Below are positions 1-9,063 of a DNA stretch of 64,000 nt, piece after piece; the first letter of the stretch is position 1, and each line of letters opens with the position of its first letter. The position numbers and the translations under genes were made by a program. Origin of the DNA: Gordonia oryzae (GTDB lineage: Bacteria > Actinomycetota > Actinomycetes > Mycobacteriales > Mycobacteriaceae); NCBI RefSeq assembly GCF_003797185.1, contig NZ_RKMH01000002.1:62001-126000 (forward strand), read 5' to 3'. Below the pieces are notes generated by a model. It had not been told where the DNA came from. It searched no databases and saw only the letters and a program-made list of their open reading frames with translations.

Positions 1-585
1 GACGCGCGAGCATTCTCCGGGGTCAAGATCGCCTGCGTCGGAGAAGCCACGGCCGAGCGGGTGCGGGCCTTCGGGATCAATCCCGAGCTCGTGCCGTCGG
101 GTGAGCAGTCCTCACTCGGTCTGCTCGAGGACTTCCCGCCGTACGACGACGTATTCGATCCGGTGGACCGAATCCTGTTGCCGCGGGCAGATATCGCCAC
201 CGAGACCCTCTCGGAGGGGCTGCGTGAGAGGGGCTGGGAGATCGACGACGTCACCGCCTATCGCACCGTGCGTGCGGCACCGCCGCCCGCCGAGACCCGC
301 GAGATGATCAAGACCGGCGGCTTTGACGCAGTCTGCTTCACCTCGAGCTCGACGGTCCGCAATCTCGTCGGGATCGCCGGAAAGCCGCACGCGCGCACCA
401 TCGTTGCGTGTATCGGTCCCAAGACCGCGGAAACGGCAACGGAATTCGGGCTGCGCGTCGATGTGCAGCCGGAGAACGCGTCCATCCCGGAACTTGTGGA
501 TGCACTCGCCGAACACGCGGCCCGACTGCGGGCCGAGGGGGCGTTGCCGCCGCCGCGCAAGAAGTCGCGGCGGTCGCGGTCCTAG
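1..585 (+). CDS. hemD: Uroporphyrinogen-III synthase (C-terminal part, 5' end outside window)
   Basis: The frame is open from base 1, so only the last 194 residues are visible. The visible part has the HEM4 fold signature, including the segment FTSSSTVRNL and the preceding TAYRTV region typical of uroporphyrinogen-III synthases. The enzyme cyclises hydroxymethylbilane to uroporphyrinogen III in the cytoplasm. In related actinobacteria this domain is often fused behind a CobA-type methyltransferase, but the fusion cannot be checked here. The tail is basic (KKSRRSRS). hemB starts 3 nt after the stop codon, so the two genes are almost certainly co-transcribed. Confidence 0.88.
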   Translation, partial: DARAFSGVKIACVGEATAERVRAFGINPELVPSGEQSSLGLLEDFPPYDDVFDPVDRILLPRADIATETLSEGLRERGWEIDDVTAYRTVRAAPPPAETREMIKTGGFDAVCFTSSSTVRNLVGIAGKPHARTIVACIGPKTAETATEFGLRVDVQPENASIPELVDALAEHAARLRAEGALPPPRKKSRRSRS

Positions 586-588
586 GGG

Positions 589-1572
589 GTGGCGATGGCC
601 CCGGTGATCCGTCCCCGCCGACTGCGCACCAGTGCCGCGATGCGCCGTCTCGTTGCCGAGACGACGCTCGCGCCAAGCGATCTCGTGCTGCCGATGTTCG
701 TCGCCGACGGCATCGACGCGCCGCGCGAGATCACGTCTATGCCGGGTGTGGTGCAACACACCCTCGACTCGCTGCGCAAAGCCGCCGATGAGGCGGTGCG
801 CGCCGGCGTCGGCGGGTTGATGCTTTTCGGGGTGCCCGCGGCCGGTGACAAAGATGCCGTGGGTTCGGGTGCCGACGACCCCGACGGTGTGCTCAACCGC
901 GCGCTGTCGGAGCTGCGGTCGGATCTCGGTGATCGCACCGTGTTGATGGCCGACACGTGTCTCGACGAGTTCACCGACCACGGTCACTGCGGCGTCTTAG
1001 ACGAGGTGGGTCGGGTGGATAACGACGCCACGCTCGACCGGTACGTGTCGATGGCGTTGGCCCAGGCCCGATCCGGTGCCCATCTGCTCGGCCCGAGTGG
1101 GATGATGGACGGCCAGGTCGCGGCCATCCGTGAAGCGCTTGACGCGCAGGGGTTCACCGACACCGGCATTCTCGCCTACGCCGCCAAATATTCGTCGGCG
1201 TTCTACGGGCCGTTCCGTGAGGCGGTCGGGTCGTCGTTGCAGGGCGACCGGCGAACCTATCAGCAGGACGGCGCCAACCGGGTCGAGGCGTTGCGTGAGG
1301 TGAGACTGGACCTCGACGAGGGCGCCGACATCGTCATGGTGAAGCCGGCAATGAGCTATCTCGACATCGTCCGCGACGTCGCCGAGATGTCCGACGTTCC
1401 CGTTGCCGCCTACCAGATCTCGGGTGAGTACTCGATGATCACCGCCGCCGCCGAACGCGGTTGGATCGACCGCGATGCCGCGATTGCGGAGTCGCTCCTC
1501 TCGATTCGCCGTGCGGGCGCCAAGATCATCCTGACCTATTGGGCTGCGGAGGTCGCCGCGCGGTTAGGTTGA
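589..1572 (+). CDS. hemB: Delta-aminolevulinic acid dehydratase (porphobilinogen synthase)
   Basis: The 327-residue protein is full length for HemB, which condenses two 5-aminolevulinate molecules to porphobilinogen. Both Schiff-base lysines are recognisable, in AYAAKYSS and in VMVKPAMSY. The metal-site loop reads DTCLDEFTDHGHCG. It keeps the first and last Cys of the zinc type but has Asp where the middle Cys would be, so the metal preference may be mixed or magnesium-like (inference). A GTG at 589 is the most upstream start, 3 nt after hemD; an ATG lies at 595. hemD and hemB form a tetrapyrrole operon. Confidence 0.95.
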   Translation: MAMAPVIRPRRLRTSAAMRRLVAETTLAPSDLVLPMFVADGIDAPREITSMPGVVQHTLDSLRKAADEAVRAGVGGLMLFGVPAAGDKDAVGSGADDPDGVLNRALSELRSDLGDRTVLMADTCLDEFTDHGHCGVLDEVGRVDNDATLDRYVSMALAQARSGAHLLGPSGMMDGQVAAIREALDAQGFTDTGILAYAAKYSSAFYGPFREAVGSSLQGDRRTYQQDGANRVEALREVRLDLDEGADIVMVKPAMSYLDIVRDVAEMSDVPVAAYQISGEYSMITAAAERGWIDRDAAIAESLLSIRRAGAKIILTYWAAEVAARLG

Positions 1573-1589
1573 GCGTGCCCTCCCTCCTA

Positions 1590-1806
<217 letters not shown>

Positions 1807-1869
1807 ATGTCTTTCCACAGATCGCCGATGCGGTGGACCCTTGTGCCTCTGTGCTGCGTCAAACCCCCT

Positions 1870-2754
1870 ATGCGACGAAGACCTATAACACCGAGCACCT
1901 CGGACAAAGGAATACAGAAGGCGCTGACGCGCTCCGGGCTGACCGCCGACGAACTCGACGTCGGCCTGCGGCGACTGCACGGTGACGCACTGGTTCCGCG
2001 GGACACGTTTCTCACAGCGGCACAGCGGATCGCTGCGGTCGTCGCGGACACCGGTGGTCAGCCGATCGTCAGCTCGACGGCCGCTACGATCCTGCACGGC
2101 AGCAGATGGTACGACGCGGATTTCACCATCGACCTGATCCGTCATCCGACGGGGTGCAACCGTGGGAGCGGCCTCACGCAGATCACGCGGACCGATCTCA
2201 TAGACGACGACATCGTCGACGTCGACGGGGTGCTGGTGACCTCGCATGTGCGGACCGCATTCGACATCGGGCGCATTGCTCCCGACTGGCGTGCGTTGGG
2301 ATATCTCTGTGCCCTGGCCCGTGCAACAGACTTCTCTGTCGCGGAGCTGGGCCGATACGTTGATGAGCGGCCCGGACGACGTGGTGTTCGTCAGCTTCGG
2401 GAAGTGCTGCCGTACATCAATCCGGCATTCGAGTCTCCTCCCGAGGCCTGGTTGTTTCTGATCGCGGTGCGCGGCCAGTTGCCCACTCCCGACATTCAGA
2501 TCGAGGTGTCCGACGCCGACGGCATCGTGTACGCGCGAATCGACCTGGGATACGCGGAACTCAAGATCGGGATCGAGTACGACGGGGAGGAGTTCCATTC
2601 GACGCCGGAGCAGGTGGCGTATGGAGAACGGCGCCGGAGAATGCTGGAGGCTGCCGGTTGGATCATGATCTACATCGACAAGGTCCGGCTCCGAGATCCG
2701 ATGGGGATCATCAGGGAGATCGTCGCCGCCCTCCATGCGCGGGGAGCCTACTGA
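1870..2754 (+). CDS. DUF559-type endonuclease-like protein
   Basis: This is a predicted soluble protein of 294 residues. The C-terminal third has the Vsr/DUF559 pattern: an acidic motif around ARIDLGY, then IGIEYDGEEFH, then an ERRRRMLEAAGW helix. That is the signature of the PD-(D/E)XK-like DUF559 fold seen in many actinobacterial proteins with an AbiEi-like N-terminal half. Role is unknown; single-strand nick repair or an abortive-infection-type function are only guesses. The frame is open from 1807, but residues before ATG 1870 are low complexity, so 1870 is preferred. It lies between two GACAGCGC repeat clusters, which may reflect insertion of the gene between hemB and the membrane genes. 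Confidence 0.65.
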   Translation: MRRRPITPSTSDKGIQKALTRSGLTADELDVGLRRLHGDALVPRDTFLTAAQRIAAVVADTGGQPIVSSTAATILHGSRWYDADFTIDLIRHPTGCNRGSGLTQITRTDLIDDDIVDVDGVLVTSHVRTAFDIGRIAPDWRALGYLCALARATDFSVAELGRYVDERPGRRGVRQLREVLPYINPAFESPPEAWLFLIAVRGQLPTPDIQIEVSDADGIVYARIDLGYAELKIGIEYDGEEFHSTPEQVAYGERRRRMLEAAGWIMIYIDKVRLRDPMGIIREIVAALHARGAY

Positions 2755-2773
2755 TGTCGTGTTCGACGAGTCG

Positions 2774-2953
2774 AGCGCTGTCGGCGCGAGCAAGGGCGCT
2801 GTCGTTGAGAGGGAGAGCGCTGTCGGCGGGAGTAGGGGCGCTGTCGTTGGGAGGGAGAGCGCTGTCGGCGTTGAGACGGGCGCTGTCGTTGGGAGGGAGA
2901 GCGCTGTCGGCGGGAGGGAGGGCGCTGTCGTTGGGAGGGAGGGCGCTGTCGGC
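2774..2953 (-). repeat. GACAGCGC repeat cluster B (9 copies, inverted orientation)
   Basis: Nine copies of GCGCTGTCG, the reverse complement of the repeat core, follow the DUF559 gene. Copies alternate between GCGCTGTCGGCG and GCGCTGTCGTTG, separated by purine-rich GAGGGAGA-like spacers. This suggests growth of the array by duplication of a two-unit block. The reading frame through the array yields only Ala/Val/Gly repeats and is not a credible protein. Confidence 0.88.
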
Positions 2954-2977
2954 ACCGGGTTCATTACCCTGGTACCC

Positions 2978-3727
2978 ATGTCAGCATCCACCGACCCGGG
3001 CCACGGCACCGGGCTGCAGCCCGATGCCGCGGAGGGTGCGAAACCCAAACTCGTCGAGTCGATCGTGATCGCCTCCGAGCTGTGGCTCGCGGTGATCGTC
3101 GCGCACGTCGTCACCGTCATCGCCACCTTCGGGGCCACTCGCGACATGTATCGCCAAGTCGCGAAGCAGAGCTACAGTCCGGGTTCTGCTGAGTACGACA
3201 TGATCACCTCCGGTGGTCTCATCGTCGGCATCGTCGTGGTCACCACGATCATCGAGGTCGGCGTCGCCGTAGCGCTGCTGATCCTCACCCGCAGGGGCTT
3301 CAACTGGGCGCGCTTCATCCTCGGCGCGATCAGCCTGTATCTGGCGATCAGTACGTTCTTCACCCTGTTCGGCGATATTGCGCCGCGCTGGGCGATGATC
3401 CCCAACGTGATCGGTGGCGTGGCCGCCCTGGGTGCTGTGGTGCTGTTGCTGCGTCGTGAGTCCGACACCTACTGCAAGAACATGGCGCAGTACCGCAGTG
3501 CACCCAGGATGATCGGTACGCCGTATCCACCGACACCGGGCTACCCCCAGCAGGGCTACCCGCCGGGCTATACACCGTCGCAGGGATTTCCGCCTCCGGG
3601 TTACCCGTCGCCGGGCGAGTACCCGCCGTCGACCGGCTATCCGCCGAACCCCCCGACCCCGACCCCGACCCCGAACCCCCCGACGACCGACACCGGCCAG
3701 CGCGACATCGATACGCCCGAAAATTGA
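2978..3727 (+). CDS. Four-TM membrane protein with Pro/Gly/Tyr-rich C-terminus
   Basis: The 249-residue protein has four hydrophobic segments, at about residues 28-52, 83-108, 114-136 and 142-160. A roughly 80-residue cytoplasmic or periplasmic tail follows, rich in GYP/PPGY motifs and ending in a Pro-Thr stretch. ATG 2978 is chosen because the frame upstream of it runs through the repeat array. A TACCCT hexamer ends 7 nt before the ATG and there is no Shine-Dalgarno sequence, so the mRNA may be leaderless. Its position after hemB matches a conserved membrane protein in mycobacteria (Rv0513-like position). Function unknown. Confidence 0.75.
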   Translation: MSASTDPGHGTGLQPDAAEGAKPKLVESIVIASELWLAVIVAHVVTVIATFGATRDMYRQVAKQSYSPGSAEYDMITSGGLIVGIVVVTTIIEVGVAVALLILTRRGFNWARFILGAISLYLAISTFFTLFGDIAPRWAMIPNVIGGVAALGAVVLLLRRESDTYCKNMAQYRSAPRMIGTPYPPTPGYPQQGYPPGYTPSQGFPPPGYPSPGEYPPSTGYPPNPPTPTPTPNPPTTDTGQRDIDTPEN

Positions 3728-3813
3728 TACGCCCGATGATTGATCCGCCAACCATCGCAACAACGACCACCGCCCCGACGACACCGTCTCGCTCGATAAA
3801 GGACAGCACCACC

Positions 3814-4290
3814 GTGACGAAACCTGATCCCGCCCAGCGCCCCCACGTCGTGGTCTGGGCGTATCGCTGTTGGCTGCTGGCCGGTGCGCTGTTGATGATC
3901 CTGGGCATCGGGTACGTCGTGCTCGCGGTGATCACGCCAGGTCCGACTCTGTTGCCGGTCGGTATCGGTGTCCTGATCGCGGCGATCGGCGCCGCCGAGG
4001 CATTCATCGGCACCAAGGCCTACACCGGTGACGAACGCTGGCGCTCGTCGCTGGCCGCGCTGACCCTCGTGGCGGTCATCATGCTGCTCATCCTGAGTTT
4101 CGCGGCGTCCCTGCTCGCATGTGCGCTGCTGGCGGCGATCATCGGTCTGTTCGGCTCTCTGCTGGCCTACCGCCCCGAAGGGGACGCCTGGTTCACCGGC
4201 AAGAGCCCCGCCGACACCAAGAAGGGAAAGCCGCAGAAAGCCCAGACGTCGAAGCCCGCGGGCAAGAAACGTGGACGGCCGGGACGGTGA
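3814..4290 (+). CDS. Small integral membrane protein
   Basis: The 158-residue protein has about four hydrophobic segments (WLLAGALLMILGIGYVVLAV, LLPVGIGVLIAAIGAAEAF, and two near residues 80-120). It ends in a Lys/Arg-rich cytoplasmic tail (KKGKPQKAQ...KKRGRPGR). GTG 3814 is chosen because AAGGA lies about 10 nt upstream. An alternative TTG at 3724 would overlap the previous gene by 4 nt and add a Thr-rich leader. The stop overlaps the next GTG start (GTGA), so the genes are translationally coupled. No known family is recognised. Confidence 0.68.
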   Translation: MTKPDPAQRPHVVVWAYRCWLLAGALLMILGIGYVVLAVITPGPTLLPVGIGVLIAAIGAAEAFIGTKAYTGDERWRSSLAALTLVAVIMLLILSFAASLLACALLAAIIGLFGSLLAYRPEGDAWFTGKSPADTKKGKPQKAQTSKPAGKKRGRPGR

Positions 4291-4946
4291 CCGATCGTGC
4301 GCCCGTTCCCGACGACGACCCCGCCGAGACCGAGACCGCCGCGCCGCAAGCGGGCGCCGATGCACCGGTGCCCGACGCGAGCGAGTTGTCCGTTGAACCC
4401 GAGTCGTCCGATGAGACCGAGTCCGCCGAACCAGATCCCCATCCCATCCCCGAGGATCGCGGCGAGGTGCTCTTCTACGAGCCCGGCGGAAGCTGGTGGG
4501 TGGTGGCCATCGGGCCGGTGCTGATCGGAGCGGTCCTCGCGATGGAGATCAGCGGACCCGGGCAGGTGCACTGGCCGGTGATGATCATCTTCGGGTTGAT
4601 CATCATCGGCTTCTCGGTCGTGCAGGTGATCGCCGCGCGTAGACATGTGTCGGTCGAACTCACCGAACTGACTCTGCGACAGGGTGTTCGGATCATCGCA
4701 CTCGACGAGATCGATACCATCTACCCTGAGAACAACGGCCCCGACGCCCAGGACTGGGAGAGCGCTCGCGCCCTGGGTGAACTCCACGGTGTCCCTCGTC
4801 GTCGGCGCGGGATCGGACTCGAACTCGCCGACGGTTCGCTCGCTCAGGCATGGGCGCGGGACGTGCGGAGGTTCCGGCGTGAGCTCACCGAAGCCCACAC
4901 CGCGGTCGCGCTCGGTCTGCCACCGAGAGGGTCGGGCGCCGACTGA
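4287..4946 (+). CDS. DUF3093-like membrane protein
   Basis: The 219-residue protein has an acidic, Pro/Glu-rich N-terminal 60 residues and then two transmembrane helices near residues 70-90 and 95-115. The motif EVLFYEPGGSWW before the first helix and an RHVSVELTELTLRQG strand after the second match the layout of DUF3093 proteins. The start GTG at 4287 overlaps the stop of the preceding gene. It is the last of three co-directional membrane genes after hemB and is convergent with the acyl-CoA dehydrogenase that follows. Biochemical role unknown. Confidence 0.7.
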   Translation: MTDRAPVPDDDPAETETAAPQAGADAPVPDASELSVEPESSDETESAEPDPHPIPEDRGEVLFYEPGGSWWVVAIGPVLIGAVLAMEISGPGQVHWPVMIIFGLIIIGFSVVQVIAARRHVSVELTELTLRQGVRIIALDEIDTIYPENNGPDAQDWESARALGELHGVPRRRRGIGLELADGSLAQAWARDVRRFRRELTEAHTAVALGLPPRGSGAD

Positions 4947-4954
4947 CCGGCTCG

Positions 4955-7009
4955 CTACCCGTTCTCGATCATCGGCGCCACCATGAGGTTCTCCGGGATG
5001 CCGAAGGCATCGACGAGAACGTCTGCGTAGGGCCGCAATTCACGACATAGTTCGTTGACCCCGCGCCGGATCGCCTTGGCGCGCTCCACCGACACGTGTC
5101 GGTGCATGAGGAACCACGCGAGATCGTCCTCGAGTGCCGAGTACACGAACAGATCACACACCTTGCCGAGCAGTTCGGCGGCGGCCTTCGAGTCGCAGTC
5201 GTTGATCGCCTCGATGAACGATTCGAGCACTACTCGCTCGGTGTGTACCCGGCCGACCTTCAGCAGATGATCCTGGGCGTTGTTGAATACCTCGAAGGCG
5301 TCGTTGTCGTCGTCGGTGGCCCGCCGTAGCCGCTGCGCACAGGTGCGGACGAGATGATCCTCACGGTTGCGGAACAAGCGGATCTGCGTGCCGCGATCGG
5401 TCAGCGTCGACTTCTCGGTGTCCTCGTCGGAACTCTCCAGCAGGGTTTGGATCACTTGTCGCGCAGCGGTTTTCTCGACGACGACGTCGCGCGCCATACC
5501 GGCGATGAATCGCACCCACCCGCCGGCCGAGAGGCCCTGCACGTCGTCGGCGTAGGCGGAGAGCAACTCCTTGGCGACCAACTGGGTGAGGACAGTGTTG
5601 TCACCCTCGAAGGTGGTGAACACGTCGATGTCACCGCGCATGATCGAGAGCTGGTTCTCGTCGAGGTAGCCTGCGCCGCCGCAGGCTTCGCGGCTGACGT
5701 TGATCGCGTGGGATGCGTGCCAGGTGGCGTAGGCCTTCAACCCGGCCGCTGAACTCTCGAGCTGACGCTGACGTCCGGCGTCGGAATCGTCGGGCGCGGC
5801 CGACTGTACCTCGTGCAGCTCGGCGACCAGCTCGTTCTGTGTGCACGTCATGGCATACGATTTCGCAATGAGCGGCAATAGCTTTCGCTGGTGGCCCAGA
5901 TAGTCGAGCACGGTGATCTCGTCGTCGGCGCCCGGTGCCTCGAACTGTTTGCGGACCGTCCCGTACTTCGTGGCGAGCGCCAGTGCCTTGCGTCCGGCCG
6001 CGCCTGCGGTCGCCGCCACCGAGACCCGACCCCGGATCAGGGTGCCGAGCATGGTGAAGAACCGCCGATTCGGGTTCTCGATGTGGGAACGGTAGGTGCC
6101 GTCGGCATCGACGTCGGCGTAGCGGTTGAGGAGGTTCTCCGCGGGAATCCGGACGTGGTCGAATAGGATGCGGCCGTTGTCGACGCCGGCGAGTCCGCCC
6201 TTGTATCCGCAGTCGCTGGTCGTCACACCCGGCAGGTCATCGCCGTTGTCGTCGCGGATCGGCACCACAAAGCAGTGCACCCCATGGCTTTCTGGCTCCT
6301 GGCCCGGCCCGGCGGTGATCAGCTGGGCGAAGACCGCGGCCACCCGCGCATGCTGTGCGGCACCGCCGATGTAGTCCTTGCGAGCCGACGGGGTGGGGGA
6401 GTCGATGACGAACTCCTGCGTTTGCGGGTCGTAGGTGGCCGTCGTCTCCAACGCCTGCACGTTCGAGCCGTGGCCGGTTTCGGTCATCGCGAAGCAGCCG
6501 AGCAGATCGAGGCTGATGATGTCGGAGACGTAGCGGTCGTGGTGGCGCTGGGTGCCGAGGTTCTCCACGGCCCCGCCGAACAGTCCCCATTGCACTCCGG
6601 CCTTCACCATCAGCGACAGATCGGCGTAGCCGAGCATCTCGATGGCGGTGATCGACGCGCCCACGTCTCCGGTGCCGCCGTGATCGCTCGCGAAACCGGC
6701 CGCCGCGAATCCCTGCGAGGACAGTTCGCGCATCTCCTCGAGAACACGGGCGCGGGCCTCATCGAGTGTGCGGGACGGGTCGGGTAGCAGGTCGGAACGG
6801 TTGGCGCGTTCGCGCACACTGTCGCGGGTAGCCCGCCAACGGCCGTCGAGCGTGCGTCGTAGGCCATCGACGAGCAACTCTCGGGTGGCCTGATCGAATT
6901 CGGTCGATTCCTCACGGCCCGAGACGTCGACGTCCGGCGACGCCGCGGTGCTGCGACTGCTCGTGGTGCCGTCGGCGTTCGCGGTCGGCGATTCCGTTGG
7001 TGTGGACAT
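4955..7009 (-). CDS. Acyl-CoA dehydrogenase / acyl-CoA oxidase-like protein
   Basis: At 684 residues it is longer than the usual ~390-residue acyl-CoA dehydrogenases and fits the acyl-CoA oxidase-like subgroup with a C-terminal ACOX-type domain. Visible motifs are [12 protein letters not shown] (FAD/substrate binding), the KYGTVRKQF helix, and [12 protein letters not shown] followed by [17 protein letters not shown], typical of the ACOX branch. It probably oxidises acyl-CoA in beta-oxidation. ATG 7009 is preferred over an in-frame upstream start because MSTPTES begins a typical disordered leader. Substrate length cannot be told from sequence. Confidence 0.85.
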   Translation of the reverse strand: MSTPTESPTANADGTTSSRSTAASPDVDVSGREESTEFDQATRELLVDGLRRTLDGRWRATRDSVRERANRSDLLPDPSRTLDEARARVLEEMRELSSQGFAAAGFASDHGGTGDVGASITAIEMLGYADLSLMVKAGVQWGLFGGAVENLGTQRHHDRYVSDIISLDLLGCFAMTETGHGSNVQALETTATYDPQTQEFVIDSPTPSARKDYIGGAAQHARVAAVFAQLITAGPGQEPESHGVHCFVVPIRDDNGDDLPGVTTSDCGYKGGLAGVDNGRILFDHVRIPAENLLNRYADVDADGTYRSHIENPNRRFFTMLGTLIRGRVSVAATAGAAGRKALALATKYGTVRKQFEAPGADDEITVLDYLGHQRKLLPLIAKSYAMTCTQNELVAELHEVQSAAPDDSDAGRQRQLESSAAGLKAYATWHASHAINVSREACGGAGYLDENQLSIMRGDIDVFTTFEGDNTVLTQLVAKELLSAYADDVQGLSAGGWVRFIAGMARDVVVEKTAARQVIQTLLESSDEDTEKSTLTDRGTQIRLFRNREDHLVRTCAQRLRRATDDDNDAFEVFNNAQDHLLKVGRVHTERVVLESFIEAINDCDSKAAAELLGKVCDLFVYSALEDDLAWFLMHRHVSVERAKAIRRGVNELCRELRPYADVLVDAFGIPENLMVAPMIENG

Positions 7010-7334
7010 GGCTCTACGGTACGGACCCCGCGCGGCCGAGTTGGGTGGTTTGGTGTGCGATCTCACGCGCCGACGGCGTGCGCGGGTGGCGTGGTCGGCT
7101 CCGGCATCCGATGCCTACCGCCCGCAGCACCGGGTGCGGCAGGTGGGCGCAACGCCGCGCGGACGCCGTCGACGACGGTGGTCACCGCCGCCGCGGGTGT
7201 CCCGCGGGCGAGGTCGGCGGCCACCTGCCTCGGAATGCTGGCCGGGTCGCTCGCCGCAGGAGTCGGTACAGCAGAAGGCCGGGCGGGAGTGGTCGGGGCA
7301 CCGGTGCCGTGCAGTGCCCGGTCGGCGCTCACCG
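7010..7334. other. Gene-free stretch upstream of decayed fadD
   Basis: No coherent protein is seen here. It holds the promoter side of the leftward acyl-CoA dehydrogenase gene and probably unrecognisable upstream remains of the fadD-like gene that follows. Confidence 0.4.
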
Positions 7335-7765
7335 ACCGCAACCCGAGAGGCGTTCGCCGGTGGCTGGTTTCACACCGGCGATCTCGGGGTGATGCATCCC
7401 GACGGGTACGTCCAACTGCGCGATCGAGCCAAGGACATCGAGCCAAGGACATCGAACCAAGGACAACATCATCTCCGGCGGCGAGAACATCTCCACCATT
7501 GAGGTCGAACAGGCTCTGGTGAGCCATGATTCGGTCCTCGACGTCGCCGTCATCGGCGTCCCGACGAGAAGTGAGGTGAGCGCCCGCGCGCCTACGTCCT
7601 ACTCAACCCCGGGGCGCAACCGAGCGCCGAGGATCTCATCGACCACGCCCGCACCCTGCCGGCCGGCTATAAGGTGCCGCGCGACATCGTCTTTGCCGAC
7701 GAGCTACCGCGCACCTCGACCGGCAAGGTTCTCCAATTCGAGGTGCGTCAAGACGCCCAACACGA
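7335..7765 (+). pseudogene. Remnant of a long-chain acyl-CoA synthetase (FadD-type) C-terminus
   Basis: The three-frame translation reconstructs the C-terminal part of an AMP-forming acyl-CoA synthetase. It reads [15 protein letters not shown] and [12 protein letters not shown], then [16 protein letters not shown] and VLDVAVIGVP, then AYVLLNPGAQPSAEDL and ELPRTSTGKVLQFEVR. The frame moves twice, at about 7440-7470 and about 7575. At the first break, GAGCCAAGGACATC is duplicated in tandem with a third degenerate copy. There is no N-terminal adenylation domain and no start. It sits between fatty-acid genes and is a decayed fadD. Confidence 0.85.
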
Positions 7766-7778
7766 CCGAGCATCGCGG

Positions 7779-8444
7779 TCATCGGCGCCGGAGTCCGCGT
7801 CGCCCGTAACGGGTCTGGTAATCGGCGATCACCTGCGGCGGCACCAGTTCTCGCGGCAATAACACGACGGTGCGCCGACCCGTGCAGAGCAGCACCACTC
7901 GCGAGTTGACCACGACCCGATCGAACCGCTCGAGCGGAATCTGCGAGTAGGTCGCTCCCACCCGGTGCCCGATCCACGAAGGGGTGAAATCCCCGCCCAC
8001 CGGTGTCCCGGCGGGCATGATGCGACGCATCCGGCGTTGACTCAGCACGATGCCCAGTGTGAGCATCGTGGCCTGGGCGAGCAGGACCAGCCCGAGGACC
8101 ACGACCACCGTGACCACCGCCAGCGGCCAGGAGTCGGTGCAGGATGCGGCGACTGCGGCGACGAGCGCGCCGAGGGCGGCGGGCAATGATTGCCGCAGCA
8201 TCCATCCCGGCGTGAGCAGGGCGTCCCGGCACAGTCGGGGACCGAGTGCGTCGTCGGCGATCAGTTCTGTGCGCAGCACCCCGTCGGGTCCGGCCCCCAC
8301 GTACGGAGGGGGTACGGTCGGTGAGAGCGGCGAAGAAAACGACGACGGTAAGAACTGCTGGGCCACATCACGATTGGACAGCATTCCGTCCCGAAAAGCC
8401 GCCCCGGTCAGCGGTCCGAATGACGCTGCCGCGCCCGACCTCAC
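7779..8444 (-). CDS. YcxB-like membrane protein (second of pair)
   Basis: The 221-residue protein has two adjacent transmembrane helices (SLPAALGALVAAVAA and LAVVTVVVVLGLVLLA). A C-terminal domain contains FTPSWIGHRVGATYSQIPLERFDRVV and VVLLCTGRRTVVLLP, the pattern of the YcxB-like family. The start is taken as GTG 8444, which overlaps the stop of the upstream gene; an in-frame ATG at 8384 would give 201 residues. Both genes of the pair have the same TM-TM-beta-domain plan, so they are probably paralogues. Function unknown. Confidence 0.68.
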   Translation of the reverse strand: MRSGAAASFGPLTGAAFRDGMLSNRDVAQQFLPSSFSSPLSPTVPPPYVGAGPDGVLRTELIADDALGPRLCRDALLTPGWMLRQSLPAALGALVAAVAASCTDSWPLAVVTVVVVLGLVLLAQATMLTLGIVLSQRRMRRIMPAGTPVGGDFTPSWIGHRVGATYSQIPLERFDRVVVNSRVVLLCTGRRTVVLLPRELVPPQVIADYQTRYGRRGLRRR

Positions 8445-8983
8445 CGGGCGCTGGAAGTCCACTGCGTCGCCAGATGCGGGGGCAGCAGCTCCACCGGCAC
8501 GGTCAACCGAAGTCCGCGATCGGTGCGCAGCACGACGATGCCGCAGCGATAGGTGACGTCGCTGATCTGTGTCATGTGTACACCGTTGATCAGGCCTGCA
8601 TAGTCCACGAGTATCCGGCTGTGCGTGATCTCCGACGACAGCGCGGAGCCATCGGGGAGCATTCGCCGCCACCTCGCCCCCGGCCCCAAGAGCACGATGA
8701 CGATGGCCACGACGAGCATGGGAGCCAATCCCAGCGGGTTCGACGAAGCCGGGAGCGCGATGGCGAGGCCGATCTGCACGATCAGCATCGCGAACGCCAG
8801 GCCCGCCAGCAGGTTGCAGCGCCTTTGGGTCAGTAGGGTCGCCCGCGTCATGCGCCGGAGCAGCCGTGTGTCCGCCCGAATCGTCGCGTGGAAGGTGGGC
8901 GGCGCCATGGTCGACGGGTTGGCCGGGATCGTCGGCGTACCCCACTGCCCGGGATTCTGCACGACGGACGCAGGATTCGACAT
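8441..8983 (-). CDS. YcxB-like membrane protein (first of pair)
   Basis: The 180-residue protein has a cytoplasmic leader, two transmembrane helices (LLAGLAFAMLIVQIGLAIAL and LAPMLVVAIVIVLLGPG) and a C-terminal beta-rich domain. The motif SRILVDYAGLINGVHMTQISDV resembles YcxB-like proteins. ATG 8983 is preferred; the frame continues upstream to 9070 but without a supported start. It overlaps the following paralogue by 4 nt, so the two are coupled. It is divergent from the TetR gene at 9064. Confidence 0.68.
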   Translation of the reverse strand: MSNPASVVQNPGQWGTPTIPANPSTMAPPTFHATIRADTRLLRRMTRATLLTQRRCNLLAGLAFAMLIVQIGLAIALPASSNPLGLAPMLVVAIVIVLLGPGARWRRMLPDGSALSSEITHSRILVDYAGLINGVHMTQISDVTYRCGIVVLRTDRGLRLTVPVELLPPHLATQWTSSAR

Positions 8984-9063
8984 GGGAAAGATGGTACCGG
9001 TGGCTTCCGCTTCCGCAAGCCGCCGACTGTCGCTCGGGCGGCATCGCGCGCCATACTGAACAG

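Noticed and set aside
112..987. Long minus-strand frame opposite hemD and hemB (291 codons)
   Set aside because: It is antisense to two well-supported genes, crosses their junction and shows His/Arg/Gly-rich composition without any domain. It is a GC-rich shadow frame.
2735..2977. 81-residue N-terminal extension of the four-TM protein through repeat cluster B
   Set aside because: The extension encodes only SAVG/GAVV repeat peptides from intergenic DNA. ATG 2978 with a -10-like hexamer is a better start.
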